Origin: Tolypeutes matacus
Taxonomy: Eukaryota; Chordata; Mammalia; Cingulata; Chlamyphoridae
Direction: 5' to 3'
Length of the DNA stretch: 64,000 nucleotides
NCBI GenBank assembly: GCA_026826555.1
Contig: JAKSZT010054003.1
Span: forward strand, 1,582,083 to 1,646,082
Shown here: piece after piece, positions 45,885-58,689 of the stretch
How positions within the stretch are numbered: the first letter of the stretch is position 1
How the letters are laid out: every line of letters starts with the position of its first letter
Made by a program: the position numbers and the translations under genes
Notes under the pieces: model-generated
Databases searched by the model: none
What the model saw: only the letters and a program-made list of their open reading frames with translations
Told to the model about the DNA's origin: nothing

Positions 45885-46445
45885 TCACTTAAATTAGTTA
45901 AACTGCCTATGCAGAAAAAGTGAACATAGCAAGCTTGAGGCTGCTATCCTTGACAAAGCCTGCTTACAAGGTTGACCCTTGGCTGGCATCTGGAAATTTG
46001 GATTTTAGGACTGTTGCCTCCATTCCCTAACTGATAAGAGTGGATTCTGGTACTCAAACTGCTTGCACACACAAAAAAATGTGGATTATGTTAAACACTT
46101 GTTTTCCTTCCAGGAGACTGGAATTTTGGTACATGGTAGGGAGAGGGTACACAAATCCTGCACCTCAAGGCTCAAGCAAGCTTTATTAGTAGAAACACCC
46201 CACATGTGTTGTAACAACCTGTTGCTGGTAGAATTAAGCATGTCCTGTGTGAATCCAGTGACAGAGGACTCTTGGGAGTTTGTATTTAGTATCCTCTGGG
46301 TTTCATCCCTGTCCCCTTTCCCTTTGCTGATTTGCTTTGTATCCTTCTGTTGTAATAAATCTTAGCCATGAATATGACTATTTGCTGAGCCCTGTGAGTT
46401 CCTAGCAAATCAAACCTCAGTCAGTCCTGGGGACCCACCACACAC
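45885..46445 (+). mobile_element. ERV-like solitary LTR (class uncertain)
   Basis: The LTR-like order is GAGGCTGCTATCCTTGACAAAGCCTGC, TTGGCTGGCATCTGGAAATTTGG, then CCTTTCCCTTTGCTGATTTGCT, TTGTAATAAATCTTAGCC (polyadenylation signal region), CTGAGCCCTGTGAGTTCCTAGCAAATC and GTCCTGGGGACCCACCACAC. No internal region beside it. Confidence 0.6.
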
Positions 46446-47580
46446 TGCTGCATAAAATATTGTACTCAAACTTTAGCACCTACCTATTATATGTGCTAAG
46501 CATTTTTATTCTTTACAGCACTTACAATATCTATAATGATTTAATGTGTCATTATTAAGCCTATTTCCCCCAAAGATTTTCAAGCACCACATCTTATTCA
46601 ACTCTGAATAATATCCTAGCACATTATAATCATTCAACAGATATTACAAATATCTGTTGAGAGAATGATTGAATAAATCAGTGAAGTCATATGACAAATA
46701 TCTGTTGTGGAAATGATTGAATATATTAACATACCCATAAATGAAAGCAGCACTTCAAAGTTAAATGAAATCCCTTTGTAAAATTACAGTAGACCCACAT
46801 TAAGGAAGACCCAATGAAGTCATGGTATTTCTTCTTCCTATTATAACACTTGCCCAAGAACACAGTAAGCCAAGCTGTTTTCTGGTGGACATTTTTATCC
46901 TTTACAAAAATTTTGAAGGAGCAAATGCACTAACATGATATTAGGTAATATAATCAGCACAAATCATGTTTGTTGAAAACACAATACTCTGTCTGCAATT
47001 TACATTAAAGCTTAAGAGGCTGAAAGATTGTGATCTGCTTACTCATTGCAATCAGACAATAGATTAAGCTGGCAGGTGAAGGATGAAAATGATTCACAGA
47101 ATCTTGAATAGAAGCAAGCTGATAATTCATTAAAATTTATAGCTGATGAACAGATAAAAGCAGATAAAATTATCATGATGGTTTCATTGGATTTGCCATT
47201 AGCCTTCTTTTTTCCTGTGAGAAGGCTAAAGAATGGGTATGAAAAACTGATTCAATATTTCTGATAGGTGGTGATGGTGGTTTGACTAAATGCAGTATGG
47301 AGGCCAACCAAAGCTGATGCCAAATCCCAAGTCCTATAAACCATTTCTTCTACTCTTTCTATTGAAAATCCAAGTTATAGGTAAAAGAACAAAGAGGAGT
47401 ATTCAAGAGATAAAGGGTAAGATGGCAGACAAAGACAATTTTATTATCCTGCCAAGTCAGATCATTAAGCTGTAATGTTACTTTGGCTTTGAGTACAAAT
47501 TTTCAGAAGCTCAGCACACACACATTGAAAAATAAATAAATTTATTCCAAAGCAAAATATTGTGGTTGGGAGGGAGTTTG
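46446..47580. other. No gene recognised; short local duplication
   Basis: AATATCTGTTG.GA.AATGATTGAATA occurs twice at 46,640-46,730. The rest shows no recognised repeat or frame of note. Confidence 0.4.
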
Positions 47581-47589
47581 TATGTGTAT

Positions 47590-47770
47590 GTGTTGCAATC
47601 AGCAGTTTAGCAAAGCAGTTTAGAGCTTGAGATTGGATGGAGTCAGACTTGCCCTGAATCTTGGCTCCTCCACTCATTGGCAGAGTGTGAGTTATTTACC
47701 CTTTCTAAACCTCATTGTCCTCAATAATAAAACAAGAATGATAATAAAGAAATCTCAGGGTATTTGTAAA
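47590..47770 (+). repeat. MIR SINE relic
   Basis: GGAGTCAGACTTGCCCTGAATCTTGGCTCC, then TGTGAGTTATTTACCCTTTCTAAACCTCA and AATAATAAAACAAGAATGATAATA follow the MIR consensus order. Confidence 0.65.
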
Positions 47771-48765
47771 TATTAAAAAGAAATATATGAGAGACAATCA
47801 GCAAGATGATGGCACAGTGAGGAGCTCCTGGAGTCACCTTCTGCTACAGAGCAGTTAGTAATCACCCAGAGCTATCTAAAGCACCTGTTTGGGGGCTCCA
47901 GAAGACCAGAGGAGCATCCTGCAACATCCTTGAAAGTATGGAAGGAGGAGAATGCCCATCTGTAGAGAAGATTCTTGAGCAGAGCACTCCACAATACAGA
48001 GGCTTGTGCACAAGCCACCTCAGGAGCTATTCTGCAGCTGGAATTGGAAGGTCCATTTCCCAAAACAGGGAAGGAAGAGATGGTTGGGCACCAATTTCAG
48101 CTACTGATTAGTAAATTTGGCTAGCTAATGTATATTCCTATGAAAAGCTAAAGTTTGAACTTGTCCAAGTCAGAAAGAGGCTGGTAGCTGCCATTTTAAC
48201 TCTGCCCCTGGCATGAGAGGAAGCAGGGCAGACTGAAAATCATAGTGCTGGTAGGCACTGGCTTCTTTCCATCCAGATCAAACTGCAGCTCTAGCCTAAG
48301 CCCCAGCTGCACCTCTGGCAGGGGGTAAGCTGTTGGGACCTGGACCAGCCTCTCCAGGTAACAGTAGGTATATTTGTCTGGCACAGACTGAATAGTCAGA
48401 ATGCTACTGGGGCAACTGCAGTCATTTTGGACCTGCATGGCACACATTGCTGCCCACACATGTAGCTCCATTCCCATTCCAGGCAGGGGAAGATGGGGCA
48501 TGAAGCTTCATTAGTCTCTCTGAGCAACTACAGTCTAGGCCTGCACAACTTGGATTATTAAAGAAGGCTGTGGCTCTGTCCCTAGCCCTGGCAAGGGAGA
48601 AAGGTGGAAGAAGCTTCATTGGTCCCTGGGGCAATGCAGGCAGCTTGAGTCTCCACAGCTTATAGCGCCAACTACATCCTTGGCTCCTACTACACAACCA
48701 GCAAAGAAGAAAAGGCAAGAAAGCCCTAAAGAGAGAAACTACACTGAGAATAAATACATCTAGTA

Positions 48766-49790
48766 TGCCAGATGCCAAGATACCAACAAAAAATTACAAT
48801 CCATACCAAGAAACAGGAAGATATGGTCCAGTTAAAGGAACAAGATAAGCCACCAAATGACATAAAGGACTTGAGACAACTAATCATCGATGTTCAAACA
48901 AATCTCCTTAGTAAATTCAATGAGATGGCTAAAGGGATTAAGGACATTAAGAAAATACTGGATGAGCACAAAGAAGAATCTGAAAGCATACATAGAAAAA
49001 TAGCAGACCTTATGGGCATGAAAGGTGCGATGAATGAAATTAAAAAGTCACTGGAATTTGAGGAGGCAGAACAAAGGATAGGTGAGCTTGAAGAAATGGT
49101 TTCCAAAAGTGAACATACAAAGGAACAAATAAAGAAAAGAACGGAAAAAATAGAACAGGGTCTTAAGGAACTAGATGACAGCAAGGGGTGTGCAAACATA
49201 TGTGTCAAGGGTATACCAGAATGAGAAGAGAAGGGAAAGGGGGCAGAAGGAATATTTGAAGAAATGGTAGAAAAGTTCCCGACTCTGTTCAAGGACATAG
49301 ATATCTGTGTCCAAGAAGCACAATGTACTCCCATCTGAATTAATCTGAATAGACCATCCCCAAGACACATACGAATCAGAATATCAAATGCCAAAGACAA
49401 AGAGAATTTTGAGAGCAGTAAGAGAAAAGCAATGAATAACATATAAGTAATACCCAATAAGATTAAGTACTGATTTCTTATCAGAAAACATGAAGTCAAG
49501 AAGACAGTGGTATGATATATTTAAGATATTTCAATAGAAAAACTTCCAGCCAAGATTATTACATCCAGCAAGACTGTCTTTCAAAAAATGAGGGTGAGTT
49601 TAGAATATTCACAAATAAACAGAAACTGAGAGAGTTTGGAACCGAGGGACTGGCTTTGCAGGAAATACTAAAGGGTGTGCTACAGTCTGAAAAGAAAAGA
49701 TGGAGAGAGTCTGGAAATGAAGACTATATCAGTAAAATAACTAAAAGTGTCAAAGGAGTGGTGAAAATAAAATATGACAGATATTCCAAA
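48766..49790 (+). pseudogene. L1-D ORF1
   Basis: The frame 48,772-49,224 reads MPRYQQKITIHTKKQED, a coiled coil (FEEAEQRIGELEEMVSK) and CANICVKGIPE, then a stop, then further ORF1 signatures on the same strand (EEKGKGAEGIFEEM; FPTLFKDIDICVQEA near 49,270). The homology to L1-A ORF1 is clear. Several stops downstream make it non-functional. Confidence 0.85.
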
Positions 49791-50701
49791 GGTCAAATGG
49801 GTAAAATAACTGCTTTTAAAGTAATAATACTGAATGTTAATGGAGTAAACACCCCAATCAAAAACACAGACTGGTGGAATGAATAAGAAAATATGAACCA
49901 CCTATACACTGTCTGCAAGAGACTTCCTTAGACCCAAGGATATCAATAGATTGAAAGTGAAAGGCTGGAAAAAGATATTCCATGCATGCAGTAACCAAAA
50001 GGAAAAAAAAAAGGCCAGAGTAGCTATACTTATATCAAATAAAATAGACTTTAAAGGACACTAGTAATGTGCAATCTGAGGAGGAAGTCAGGGAAAAAAT
50101 TCCATTTACAATAGCAACTTAAAAAATCAGATATTTAGGAATAAACTTAACCAACAATGTAAAGCACTTGTGTTCAAAAAATTACAATGCATTGATAAAT
50201 AGAAGAGACCTAAATAATTGGAAGAACATTCCATGCTCACAGATTGGAAGACTAAATATCATTAAGATGTCAATTCTACCTAAATTGATATACAGATTTA
50301 ATGCAATCCCAGTAAAAATTCCACCAGCATTTTTTTATATAAATGGAAAACATGATTATCAAATTTCTTTGGAAGGGTAAGGGGTCCCAAATAGCCAGAA
50401 ACATCTTAAAAAGAAAAAAGCAAAGTTGGAGGACTCCCATTTCCAGACTTGAAATCATATTACCTAGTATAGTGGTAAAAACAGCATGATACTGGCATAA
50501 AGACAGACACATAGATCAATGGCACTGAACTAATGGTTCAGAAACAAACTCTATGGTCAAGTGATTTTTGACAAGTCTGTCAAACCCACCCAGCTGGTGC
50601 AGAACAGTCCATTCAACAAATGGTACTGGGAGAACAGGATATCCATAGCCAAAAGATGGAAAGAGGACCCCTATCTCACCCATTATATAAAAATTAACTC
50701 T

Positions 50702-51014
50702 ACGATGTGAACTGTGGTCTATGGTTGATGGCAAGGCCCCAGGATGTGTAAGTCCATTGAGAGTGATGGGCCACACTTGTGGGAGATGTTTGTGTGGGAT
50801 GTGGTGGGAGGTGTGGGAGGTGGGGAACATGGGAATCCTGGTAGGTTCCATGTAATATTTTAGGTAATCTAAGCACCTCTTAAAATATATATATATGTAA
50901 CATTTTTGTAAGCAAATGCACATATATGCATATATATTTATATATCATTTTACAAATATTGGTCTGTATTGTGAACATTTTGATTTTTACTCACAATAAA
51001 AAATAAATTTAAAA
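50702..51014 (+). mobile_element. L1-B-family 3' end fragment inside L1-D
   Basis: GATGTGAACTGTGGTCTATGG to CACAATAAAAAATAAATTTAAAAAA matches the terminal 300 nt of the L1-B 3' UTR. Flanking L1-D ORF2 sequence reads AAAATTAACTC before and ATGGATAAAAAACCTC after, normally contiguous in L1. No clear target-site duplication was found. Confidence 0.82.
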
Positions 51015-51099
51015 AAATGGATAAAAAACCTCAATATAAAAGCAAGAACCATAAATCTTCTAGGAGAATGTATAGAAAAACATCACCAAGACCTGGTGG

Positions 51100-52222
51100 C
51101 AGGTGGTAGATTCTTAAAGAGATAAGAGGAGGACTGAGATGGACTACTGATACTTAATGTATGTAGAAGTTTTATTTAACTTTCCTGTAAAAGTGGGGAA
51201 ATGTATAGCATTGATGGTAACACATTATAGTAAGTAATAACTGGTTTATAAATGGGAATGTGGCTGGAAAGGGTAGTCTAGGGATGTAAATGTCAATTGA
51301 AAGAAAGCTAGAGAACAATCTAGGGACTGAATAACACAGTAACACAATGAGAATTGTGATTGATGGTGCAGATGAAAGAGTTTCCTTTGTGAGCTAAAGC
51401 AGATTTATGTCACTATTGCAGGGTGGTGGGAATGTGGAGAAGCACAGGGAAAAATACAACTGGAGTAACCTATGAACTGTGGTTAACAGCAAAACTGTAA
51501 TATTCATCCATCTATGTCAAAAATGTACTGTGTTAATAATGAGGGAGGAAAGAAATAGTGTGACAATGTATGCTATGGACCATGGTTAGTGGTAACAGCC
51601 TGATGATATTATCTAATAATCTGTAACAAATATTCCACCACGGTGTAGTGTGTTGATAGAGGGGTGTTATACGGGAATTCTGCATATGTGCATGTTGGTT
51701 TTGCAAGTTTACATCTTCTGTAATAAAAATATATTTAAAAATAATACTAGGGTGGGTTGGGGGAAAAATACAACAAGTATAAGATAAGGACTATAGTTAG
51801 TAATAAGATTTTGATGGTATTCTTTCATAATTTGTAACAAATGTCTAACAATACAAGGTGTTGGTGGTGGGGTGATGTATGGTACCCCTGTATGATGTTA
51901 TGCTTGTTTGCTTTGTGGGTTCACAACTTTTACTATACACTTACTGTATATGTTCATGTATAAATGATATTAAAAAAAAATAATGTGGGTTGGGGGGAAT
52001 GAACCAAATGTAAGATACTGTGGCTAGCAGTAATATTTTGAGGATGCTATTTCATCATTAGTTAAGAATGTTTCACAACAATGCAAGGTATTGGTGATAG
52101 GGTGAGGTATGAAAGCCCTGTATAATGTTTTGTATGTATGTTTTGTAAGTTCATAACTATTACTACACACTTATTGTTTATCTATGTTTATGTATGACTG
52201 ATATACTTCAATAAATTTTTTA
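51100..52222 (+). mobile_element. L1-D 3' UTR with three A-rich-ended terminal units
   Basis: The last part consists of three related tandem units of roughly 240 nt: about 51,520-51,742, 51,743-51,982 and 51,983-52,222. Each runs from a purine-rich start (GGGTGGGTTGGGGG, GTGGGTTGGGGGGAATG) through ACTATAGTTAGTAATAA-type and TTTGTAACAAATGT-type motifs. Each ends in an A-rich stretch (AATAAAAATATATTTAAAAA, GATATTAAAAAAAAATAA, CAATAAATTTTTTAAAAAAG). Confidence 0.8.
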
Positions 52223-52237
52223 AAAAAGAAATATATG

Positions 52238-53024
52238 TAAAGCCATTACCAGTATCTGTTACAGAGTAAATAATAAGCATCAAGAACTATAATAGTGTCT
52301 GTATCTCAGCTCCAAGCATAGTGCCTAGCATCTAGTAGTATGCTTGGCACATAGTTGTGCTCAAAACTTTTTGTTAAATTAATAAGGAAATCCATATGCT
52401 TTCCTATCCATTTCCACTGACAAAAGATAATTGTTGGCACATTTCCTGGTAGTGTATTCACATAGGTTAGTAAATGGATGAATTAATGTGATGTGTAATT
52501 ACAAAAGGCTGCTGACCACTGTTGGTGCTGTCAGTTCCCTGAAATCTACTGATTCCTCCTGAGAATAATATTTGCAAATGTATGAGATAAAATATACATG
52601 AACACTATTTATATTGAAATACAGGATTAAAAGCCTTTTAATCATGAAAGAGTAATACAGGTACTCCTTTATTAACACACTATTTCAAATAACCTAGTAG
52701 CAGGTATAATAACTAACTTCAAAGCAGTGGATGAGTTTAAACAATGCAACAACATCCATGCCATGTGAAAATATCTGTGATTTCCATTGGTGATATGGTC
52801 ACAGAACTGTTAATTGCAGTAGAGCTTGTTGTCTACATTGATAACTAAGGAAAATGATGCATTTCAATCACAAGCTACTAAAATAAAGAAAATGCTTTCC
52901 CAATTCAAGTTCACAGAACCATGTGAATTCTTATCTGGTAACACACTGAGGACCCAGGCACCCTAAGTGTAGCCAATGAGGTTTATCCGAGGCACGATTA
53001 TTGCTAATTGAAAACTTTTCCCAA
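52238..53024. other. No gene recognised; L2/MIR-tail-like motif at about 52,298-52,385
   Basis: AGCATAGTGCCTAGCATCTAGTAG..GCTTGGCACATAGTTGTGCTCAA is an L2/MIR 3'-end type sequence. Nothing else recognised. Confidence 0.45.
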
Positions 53025-54244
53025 GTGCCAACTGGCAACACAACTGGAAAAAGACCTTGAATAAAAGGGGGAAATGGTAAAGACAAATGAGTTCAAGTGG
53101 CTAAGAGACTTCAAAGAGAGTCGGGAGGTCATCCCAGAGGTAACTCTTGCGCACACCTCAGTGGGAGCTCATGGAACATCTAAGTGCCTATCACCCCACT
53201 CACTGGGGTTCCTGGGAGCTCTCTAGACACCCTGGTCCTATATAAGGGGGGATAGCCCCAGAGACTGATGCCTTATCAGTGGGTTCTATTTTGGAATCTG
53301 TGCTCCTGAGAGTGACAGAATTAGACTCAAATAAGTCCTCTCTGCACATGGTTCACCAGTCCCTTCTATTCAAACCTACATGTGATGCTGGAGTTTCTTG
53401 GGTATACTTCCAGAGACTGGAGCCTCCCGCCTACCTATGTGCCAGGTGTGCATGAAATCTAGGTGGAGCTGCAACTCCCACCCTACAGCTCAATGGACTC
53501 ATCCAAGTCACCTGGTGGGGAGACAACGATGGGAAGTGGCCATCCCAGGGAATGGAGAGGGCCTACATCTGCAGGCAGGATCATCCCACCCACCATATCC
53601 ATGGGATATAAGCCCTCTCTCACTTGGAGTTGGAGTGGACATCACCATCCCAGTCGCCTCTGGATGGGGGGAAGAACTATGGACTAGAGTGGACTTGATG
53701 GTATTCTCTTGCTCACATATGGTGATTCTTGCAATGCAAGAAATTATAACAATGAGGTGGAGCCAGTGGCCACTTGACAGTTTTTGGGTGGGGAGGGGAT
53801 GAGCAGTTGAAACACAGGGGCTTCTTTGGGAGTTGGAGGTTGTCCTGAGTACTGTTGTGGCAATGGATGCAGGCCATTTTAAATCAGCACACACCACTCA
53901 TAACTGAGTGGGAGAGAGTGTGGTCTACAGTGTGAACTGTGGTCTATGGTTGGTGTCAAGGCTCCAGGATGTGTAAGTTCATTGAGGTTGGTGGGCCACA
54001 CTGTGGGAGATGTTTGTGTTGGATGTGGTGGGAGGTGTGGGAGGTGGGCAACATGGGAGTCCCAGTGGGTTCCGTGTAATGTTTTGGGTAATCTAGGCAC
54101 CTCTTGAAATATATGTATATATATATATATGGATAACATTTTTGTAGGCAAATGCACATATATGCATATATATTTACATATCATTTTGCAAATGTTTGTA
54201 TGTATTGTGAGAATTTTGATTTTTACCCATAATAAAAAAATAAA

Positions 54245-54285
<41 letters not shown>

Positions 54286-54300
54286 AGGTTAAAAAAAAAA
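53025..54300 (+). mobile_element. L1-B-family 3' UTR insertion
   Basis: A plus-strand copy of the second 3' UTR module, starting at CCAAGTGCCAACTGGCAACAC and complete to the 3' end (TTTACCCATAATAAAAAAATAA), followed by a (TAAA)n tail at about 54,241-54,290 and an A-run. It preserves the order seen at 23,950-24,650 and 43,134-43,860. No clear target-site duplication found. Confidence 0.88.
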
Positions 54301-55860
54301 AAAATTCTTGGGTATTTGAAACACAGCTTTGAATTGCAAATACATTCAAAAGTCAAATATTTTTTCTTAATAAACCCTTTCCCTCACTTTCCCTCTTCCC
54401 CATCTCTCTTTCCCCAAATACAGCACTTATTATAAGCCAGTTAACAGAATTTTAAAAATGACCGTTGACAGTCATCAGATAAGAAAAAAGAACTCTAAAA
54501 ACAGTCATGCATTTATGGAATTTTGAGCCACTTAGATAGCAAGCAATAGCAAACGCCTTTCAGAGAGCATCTTTGTATATGATAGAGTACAATTGATGTT
54601 TTTTTTTTTTTTTCCTTCCTATTGAAGCTTATTAATTTATTTCATCCATTCAATTGGTTATATAATTCTTTACATTGTGAACAAGTCCAATGAATTAAAT
54701 TATACATATAAAACTTAAAAAAAAAAAAGAATTCCTGCTCTCAATTATTCCTAGAAACATTTTATATGATGTAAATGTTCACATTTGTGTCATAATTATC
54801 TTAGGGACTTTAACAACCATAAATGATATCAGTATGTATTGGAGTTCCAGCAGAAATTCTGATATCATCTAGGTAATCTGAAGAGCATCTGATACAGACA
54901 GAACATTGTCTAAAGGTCAGGGTAGTAATATGACAGAAGCACAACAGATGCTGCAGGGCCCTGAGTTAGTAACTCAGACATTGGTACCAATCCTTGAGTT
55001 AAAGGGAGAAAGAGGTACCAGAAAGAACTGTGGGAGAAGACTGTCTGTCTGACAGGAGCTTTAACTGTCCATCAAAGAGCCAGTCCTCCCTAACCCCATG
55101 GGAATGGATCCAGGGAAATAAATATCTCAAATGCACTCTCCTCCGTCCCAGGCTCTCCCTCCAGGCTCCCTACCAGTGAACTGAGAAGCCAGCCAGCACA
55201 CAGCAACCTGTCAATGAAGTCCATTTAGATGGAGCCTCCTAGAGCACAGTGCAGGGTGGAGATGTGCAGAGCCTGGACTGAAGAGGCAAGGAGAATTCAG
55301 GGGCTATCTGCTGATCTTTCTAACAAAAGCATTAGAGTTCAAACTTCCACACTGTGCACCTAAAGAAGGCCACTGTATCAACTGGGAACAGTTTAGGATT
55401 AGACTTGGTGTGAATCCCTGCCATAAAGAGTTTGTGACTTTCATTCTTTATCTGTAAAATGGAGAAATTAAATGAGATGTTATATACAATAGGAACAAAA
55501 AATTTTTATTTCTCTTTTAACCCTTTCCCTGAGATTAGCATAATATTACTTGAAGGGAGTCTCTAACAAGGTACTGCAAGTCTTTATTATCAGCAAGTTT
55601 TAGTTCATATTTTCAAAAATAAGTTGAATTATTTGGATGACATACAAATCAAAGAAATACACTGAATATCAGGATAAGTTCCAAAAGTGCCTTGTCATAC
55701 TCTAATGTCCACTATGTCACAAAAAAAGCTAACTTATAAACTCAGGTTTCTAAAAAGGTTTTCTACATTAAACAAATGAAAATATCAGTTATAAGGCTCA
55801 TTAATGATTCTCATTCAATGAAATGGCTTCTCATAAAAACCTATATACAGCCAAAACCCT
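54301..55860. other. No gene recognised
   Basis: Contains a T16 tract at about 54,600-54,615, an A11 tract near 54,719 and a weak MIR-like segment at about 55,380-55,490 (TAAAATGGAGAAATTAAATGAGATG). No frame of note. Confidence 0.4.
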
Positions 55861-56682
55861 TGAAATATATATATATATATATTTAATTTAAAAATTATGA
55901 ATTTAGTTTTTATTCAAAATTAAATAAGCAAAGGCAAAAATTTTAAGAAACTTTTACAAATGACTTATATATAAAAAACTAATAAGGACAGTTACAAGTT
56001 TGCAACAAATAATTACAAAAGCTATCTAGGGCAGCATGGTGATCTAATTGTTATATGAATAAGGCATAACTAACATTTGCACCAAGACAAGAATTTAAAA
56101 GACAAACTTTAAAAGCTTAGTTCTATATTAAGCTTCTTCTCTTCCCTCAAATCCTTAATGGGTTTATACCACGTATTTTTTTTTAAACAAATACATCATA
56201 TCAAACTATAAATTACATAGATGGGCAGTTAATGTGAAAATACCCTAAAATATAAAAACCAACTGCAACTGAACTGAGTTCTGCATTTGCTTTTATGTAC
56301 AATTATATGTAAACCATATTTTCACAGTTTAAAGCGTTTATGAATAGATACACAGTACCATGTCAGGTTTGTGACTGTTCCTGAAAACTGGCTCTAGGTT
56401 CTGCATCTGGTGCCTTGGCCACTGTGGTGCAAGTATTTACCTAAATAAGAACTGTGTCAAGGTCAATGGTCAAGACAGTTCAGCAAGAGCAGGACTGCCA
56501 CCACCACCATAGTTTACACACTTGTATGAGTATTAGCATTAGTACAGATAAATCTGAGGCAAATTCAATTTGCAAAAACTTGTATCACTACTGTTGTAAA
56601 CTTGAGTAGTAAATGACCCTTGGTAAGTTCTGCTCTCTATGGCTTTTTTTCTTTTAAAATTTTAAAGCCAGAGAAAACACAC

Positions 56683-56765
56683 ACATATGACCCAAACACA
56701 CATATTACCCAAACACACATATTACCCAAACACACATACTCTCTCTCTCTCTCACTCACACACTA
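56683..56765. repeat. Low-complexity CA/TC tract with 17-mer tandem repeat
   Basis: CCCAAACACACATATTA-type units occur about three times, then (TC)n and CACTCACACAC. It lies within the probable 3' UTR of the LONRF1 retrocopy (on the opposite strand). Confidence 0.8.
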
Positions 56766-58689
56766 CATACACAGAGTTGTCATTTCATTTTAGAATATGG
56801 TACATAGTGCAACTTCATCACAATGTAGAGGTTCACCACACATTAAGTGTGTGTTTTTCTGTGCAAGTTCTTAGTGATCAAGTTCTTAGTGATTAAATCC
56901 AAGTTGAAGGTATTCATTTGAAGAACCAAATGATTCAGGAGGTTGAAGAAGAAAAAAGTTTCTTTACATTTCTCAAACCAGCACTAGATGTGCAAAGGCA
57001 GTGGACAATCTGGTTGCCAACATAACCAGATTAGAGTAACTCTTTAAAGGAAGATCCTCTTACACAGTTACTTAGATTGGTCTCTAGAAAAATAGGCCAG
57101 TATATGCTGTATCTTTGTCAACCGTTCTTTCAAAGCCTTCATTGACAACACTGACAGCTGATATCGGGGGTCTACAGGAAGAACTGCAAGAAAGCACCAA
57201 CACCATGCATGTCCATTAGGGGTTGCCTGAAGGTTTTCTTTTCTCTCAGGCATTGATCCAAAGTGCTGAAGAAACTGGCTTCAAAACTTGTCTCTTAAAT
57301 TCTGGAACCAGCTGCAGGCTTCAGAATATACTAAATCATGAAGTGCTCTGAGATCCTTGATCTCATCCTCATTCTTAACCTTAACATCTTCCAGATATTC
57401 AATATCTGCAGTGCAATATCCATCCTTCATTCCTCTTGTTAGAACTCTAAACTGCTGTCCTCCAACTGTGTCAACCACAGACCTTCTATCAGGTAAGAAC
57501 TTCTGTATACTCTGAATCATCAATCTGTATCTTGGCTCAAATATGTGGAAAGGGCAAGGCACAGTGGGATAGGCCATAGTGCAAACAAATATTGGAACAC
57601 TCTTGGTCAAGTGTGAGAGTTCAGCAGTTTCTTCATCATATAATATTTTTCTCTCAGATAGCTCATCAGGCAGATACTTCACTATTAATTCTTCCAACAG
57701 CTGTGTGACACAGCACCTCCTATCTGCTAGATACTCTTTTAAGCTTTCTCTGCAAAGGGGACAATATAGTGAATGATCTAAACAACACTTAAGACAATTC
57801 TTACAGAATGAATATTCACAAGGGGTTGTTACTGGCTCAAAAAACCACCTCATGCAGAGAGAACACTCAAAATCTGAGACATCTATTAATTCTTCTGGGA
57901 TGTTATCATAAGCTACCAAAAATGTACAAATTTCATTGGGAGTTTCTCCTTGTTTTTAAGCTTATTTATTCCATCTTCACTGACAATCATGTCTTATTCT
58001 AAAAGAAACAACTTTCTTTTCAGCATAGCACCTTTCTCCTGAACAGAAAGTAAAGGTTCTGAGGATACTCTTTTCAAACAATCCTCTCTGGCAGGCATTT
58101 CTGTAGAATTTATAGCCTGTGCTGACTGAGCACGATTTAAGCTTCCTTTGACAGGCTCTGAAGTGACCTATGGTACTCCTTCATTCTGCTTTGGGCTAAG
58201 CTCACCCGGAGAGAGAGAGACCCTCCCATTAATGAAGGAACACCCAAAGCTTTGTTTTTTGTTTTTGGTTTTTTTTTTTTTTTAATTTTCTGAAAAAGAA
58301 TCATTTTATTATTGTTCTCTAGCAATGGTGAAAAGCCACAGGAAGATTCCTTCAGTCCTTCTTTTAAGTTGTCGGGTGATAATAAATCACACAATATCTT
58401 TTGCACTTCTAGCTTTGCAGGTGCAAAATCTTCACCAAGGGCTAAGCACTGAAGAAACAGTTCCAAGGCATCACCTAAAAAACCAGCATCATGGAGTACT
58501 TTTCCTTTCCTGAAGTAGACCTCAGGGTAAATTGGAAGTTGAGCAAGAACTGCATTTAAATCTTCTATGGCCGCTTTAAACTCTTGGAGACAAGCATATG
58601 ACTCAGCTCTGTAAAAAAGAAATTTTTTTTTTTGCAAAGGAATAATCTGTAAATTTTTAGAGTCAAGTCACTGGGTTCTGCGCCCAGCG

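Larger units (their letters stand above)
47775..52237 (+). mobile_element. L1-D: L1 with both ends and target-site duplications but internally deleted
   Basis: AAAAAGAAATATATG at 47,775-47,789 and 52,223-52,237 brackets a plus-strand L1. The 5' end has GCAAGATGATGGCACAG, then a 5' UTR of about 0.98 kb, ORF1 from 48,766, a short endonuclease start (to about 50,060), a jump to the reverse-transcriptase C-terminal half (from about 50,066), and a 3' UTR from about 51,100. An L1-B 3' end fragment sits inside at 50,702-51,014. Roughly 2 kb of ORF2 is absent. Intact outer ends and duplications show that it entered as a near full-length or already deleted RNA copy. Confidence 0.88.

Noticed and set aside
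48894..49499. 201-codon minus-strand frame
   Set aside because: Antisense to the L1-D ORF1. No independent support.
54600..54615. T16 tract as the 3' end of the LONRF1 retrocopy
   Set aside because: A TTTATT lies nearby, but the flanking sequence does not match the 5' flank at 59,410, whereas TGAAATATAT at 55,861 does. I kept the latter with moderate confidence.
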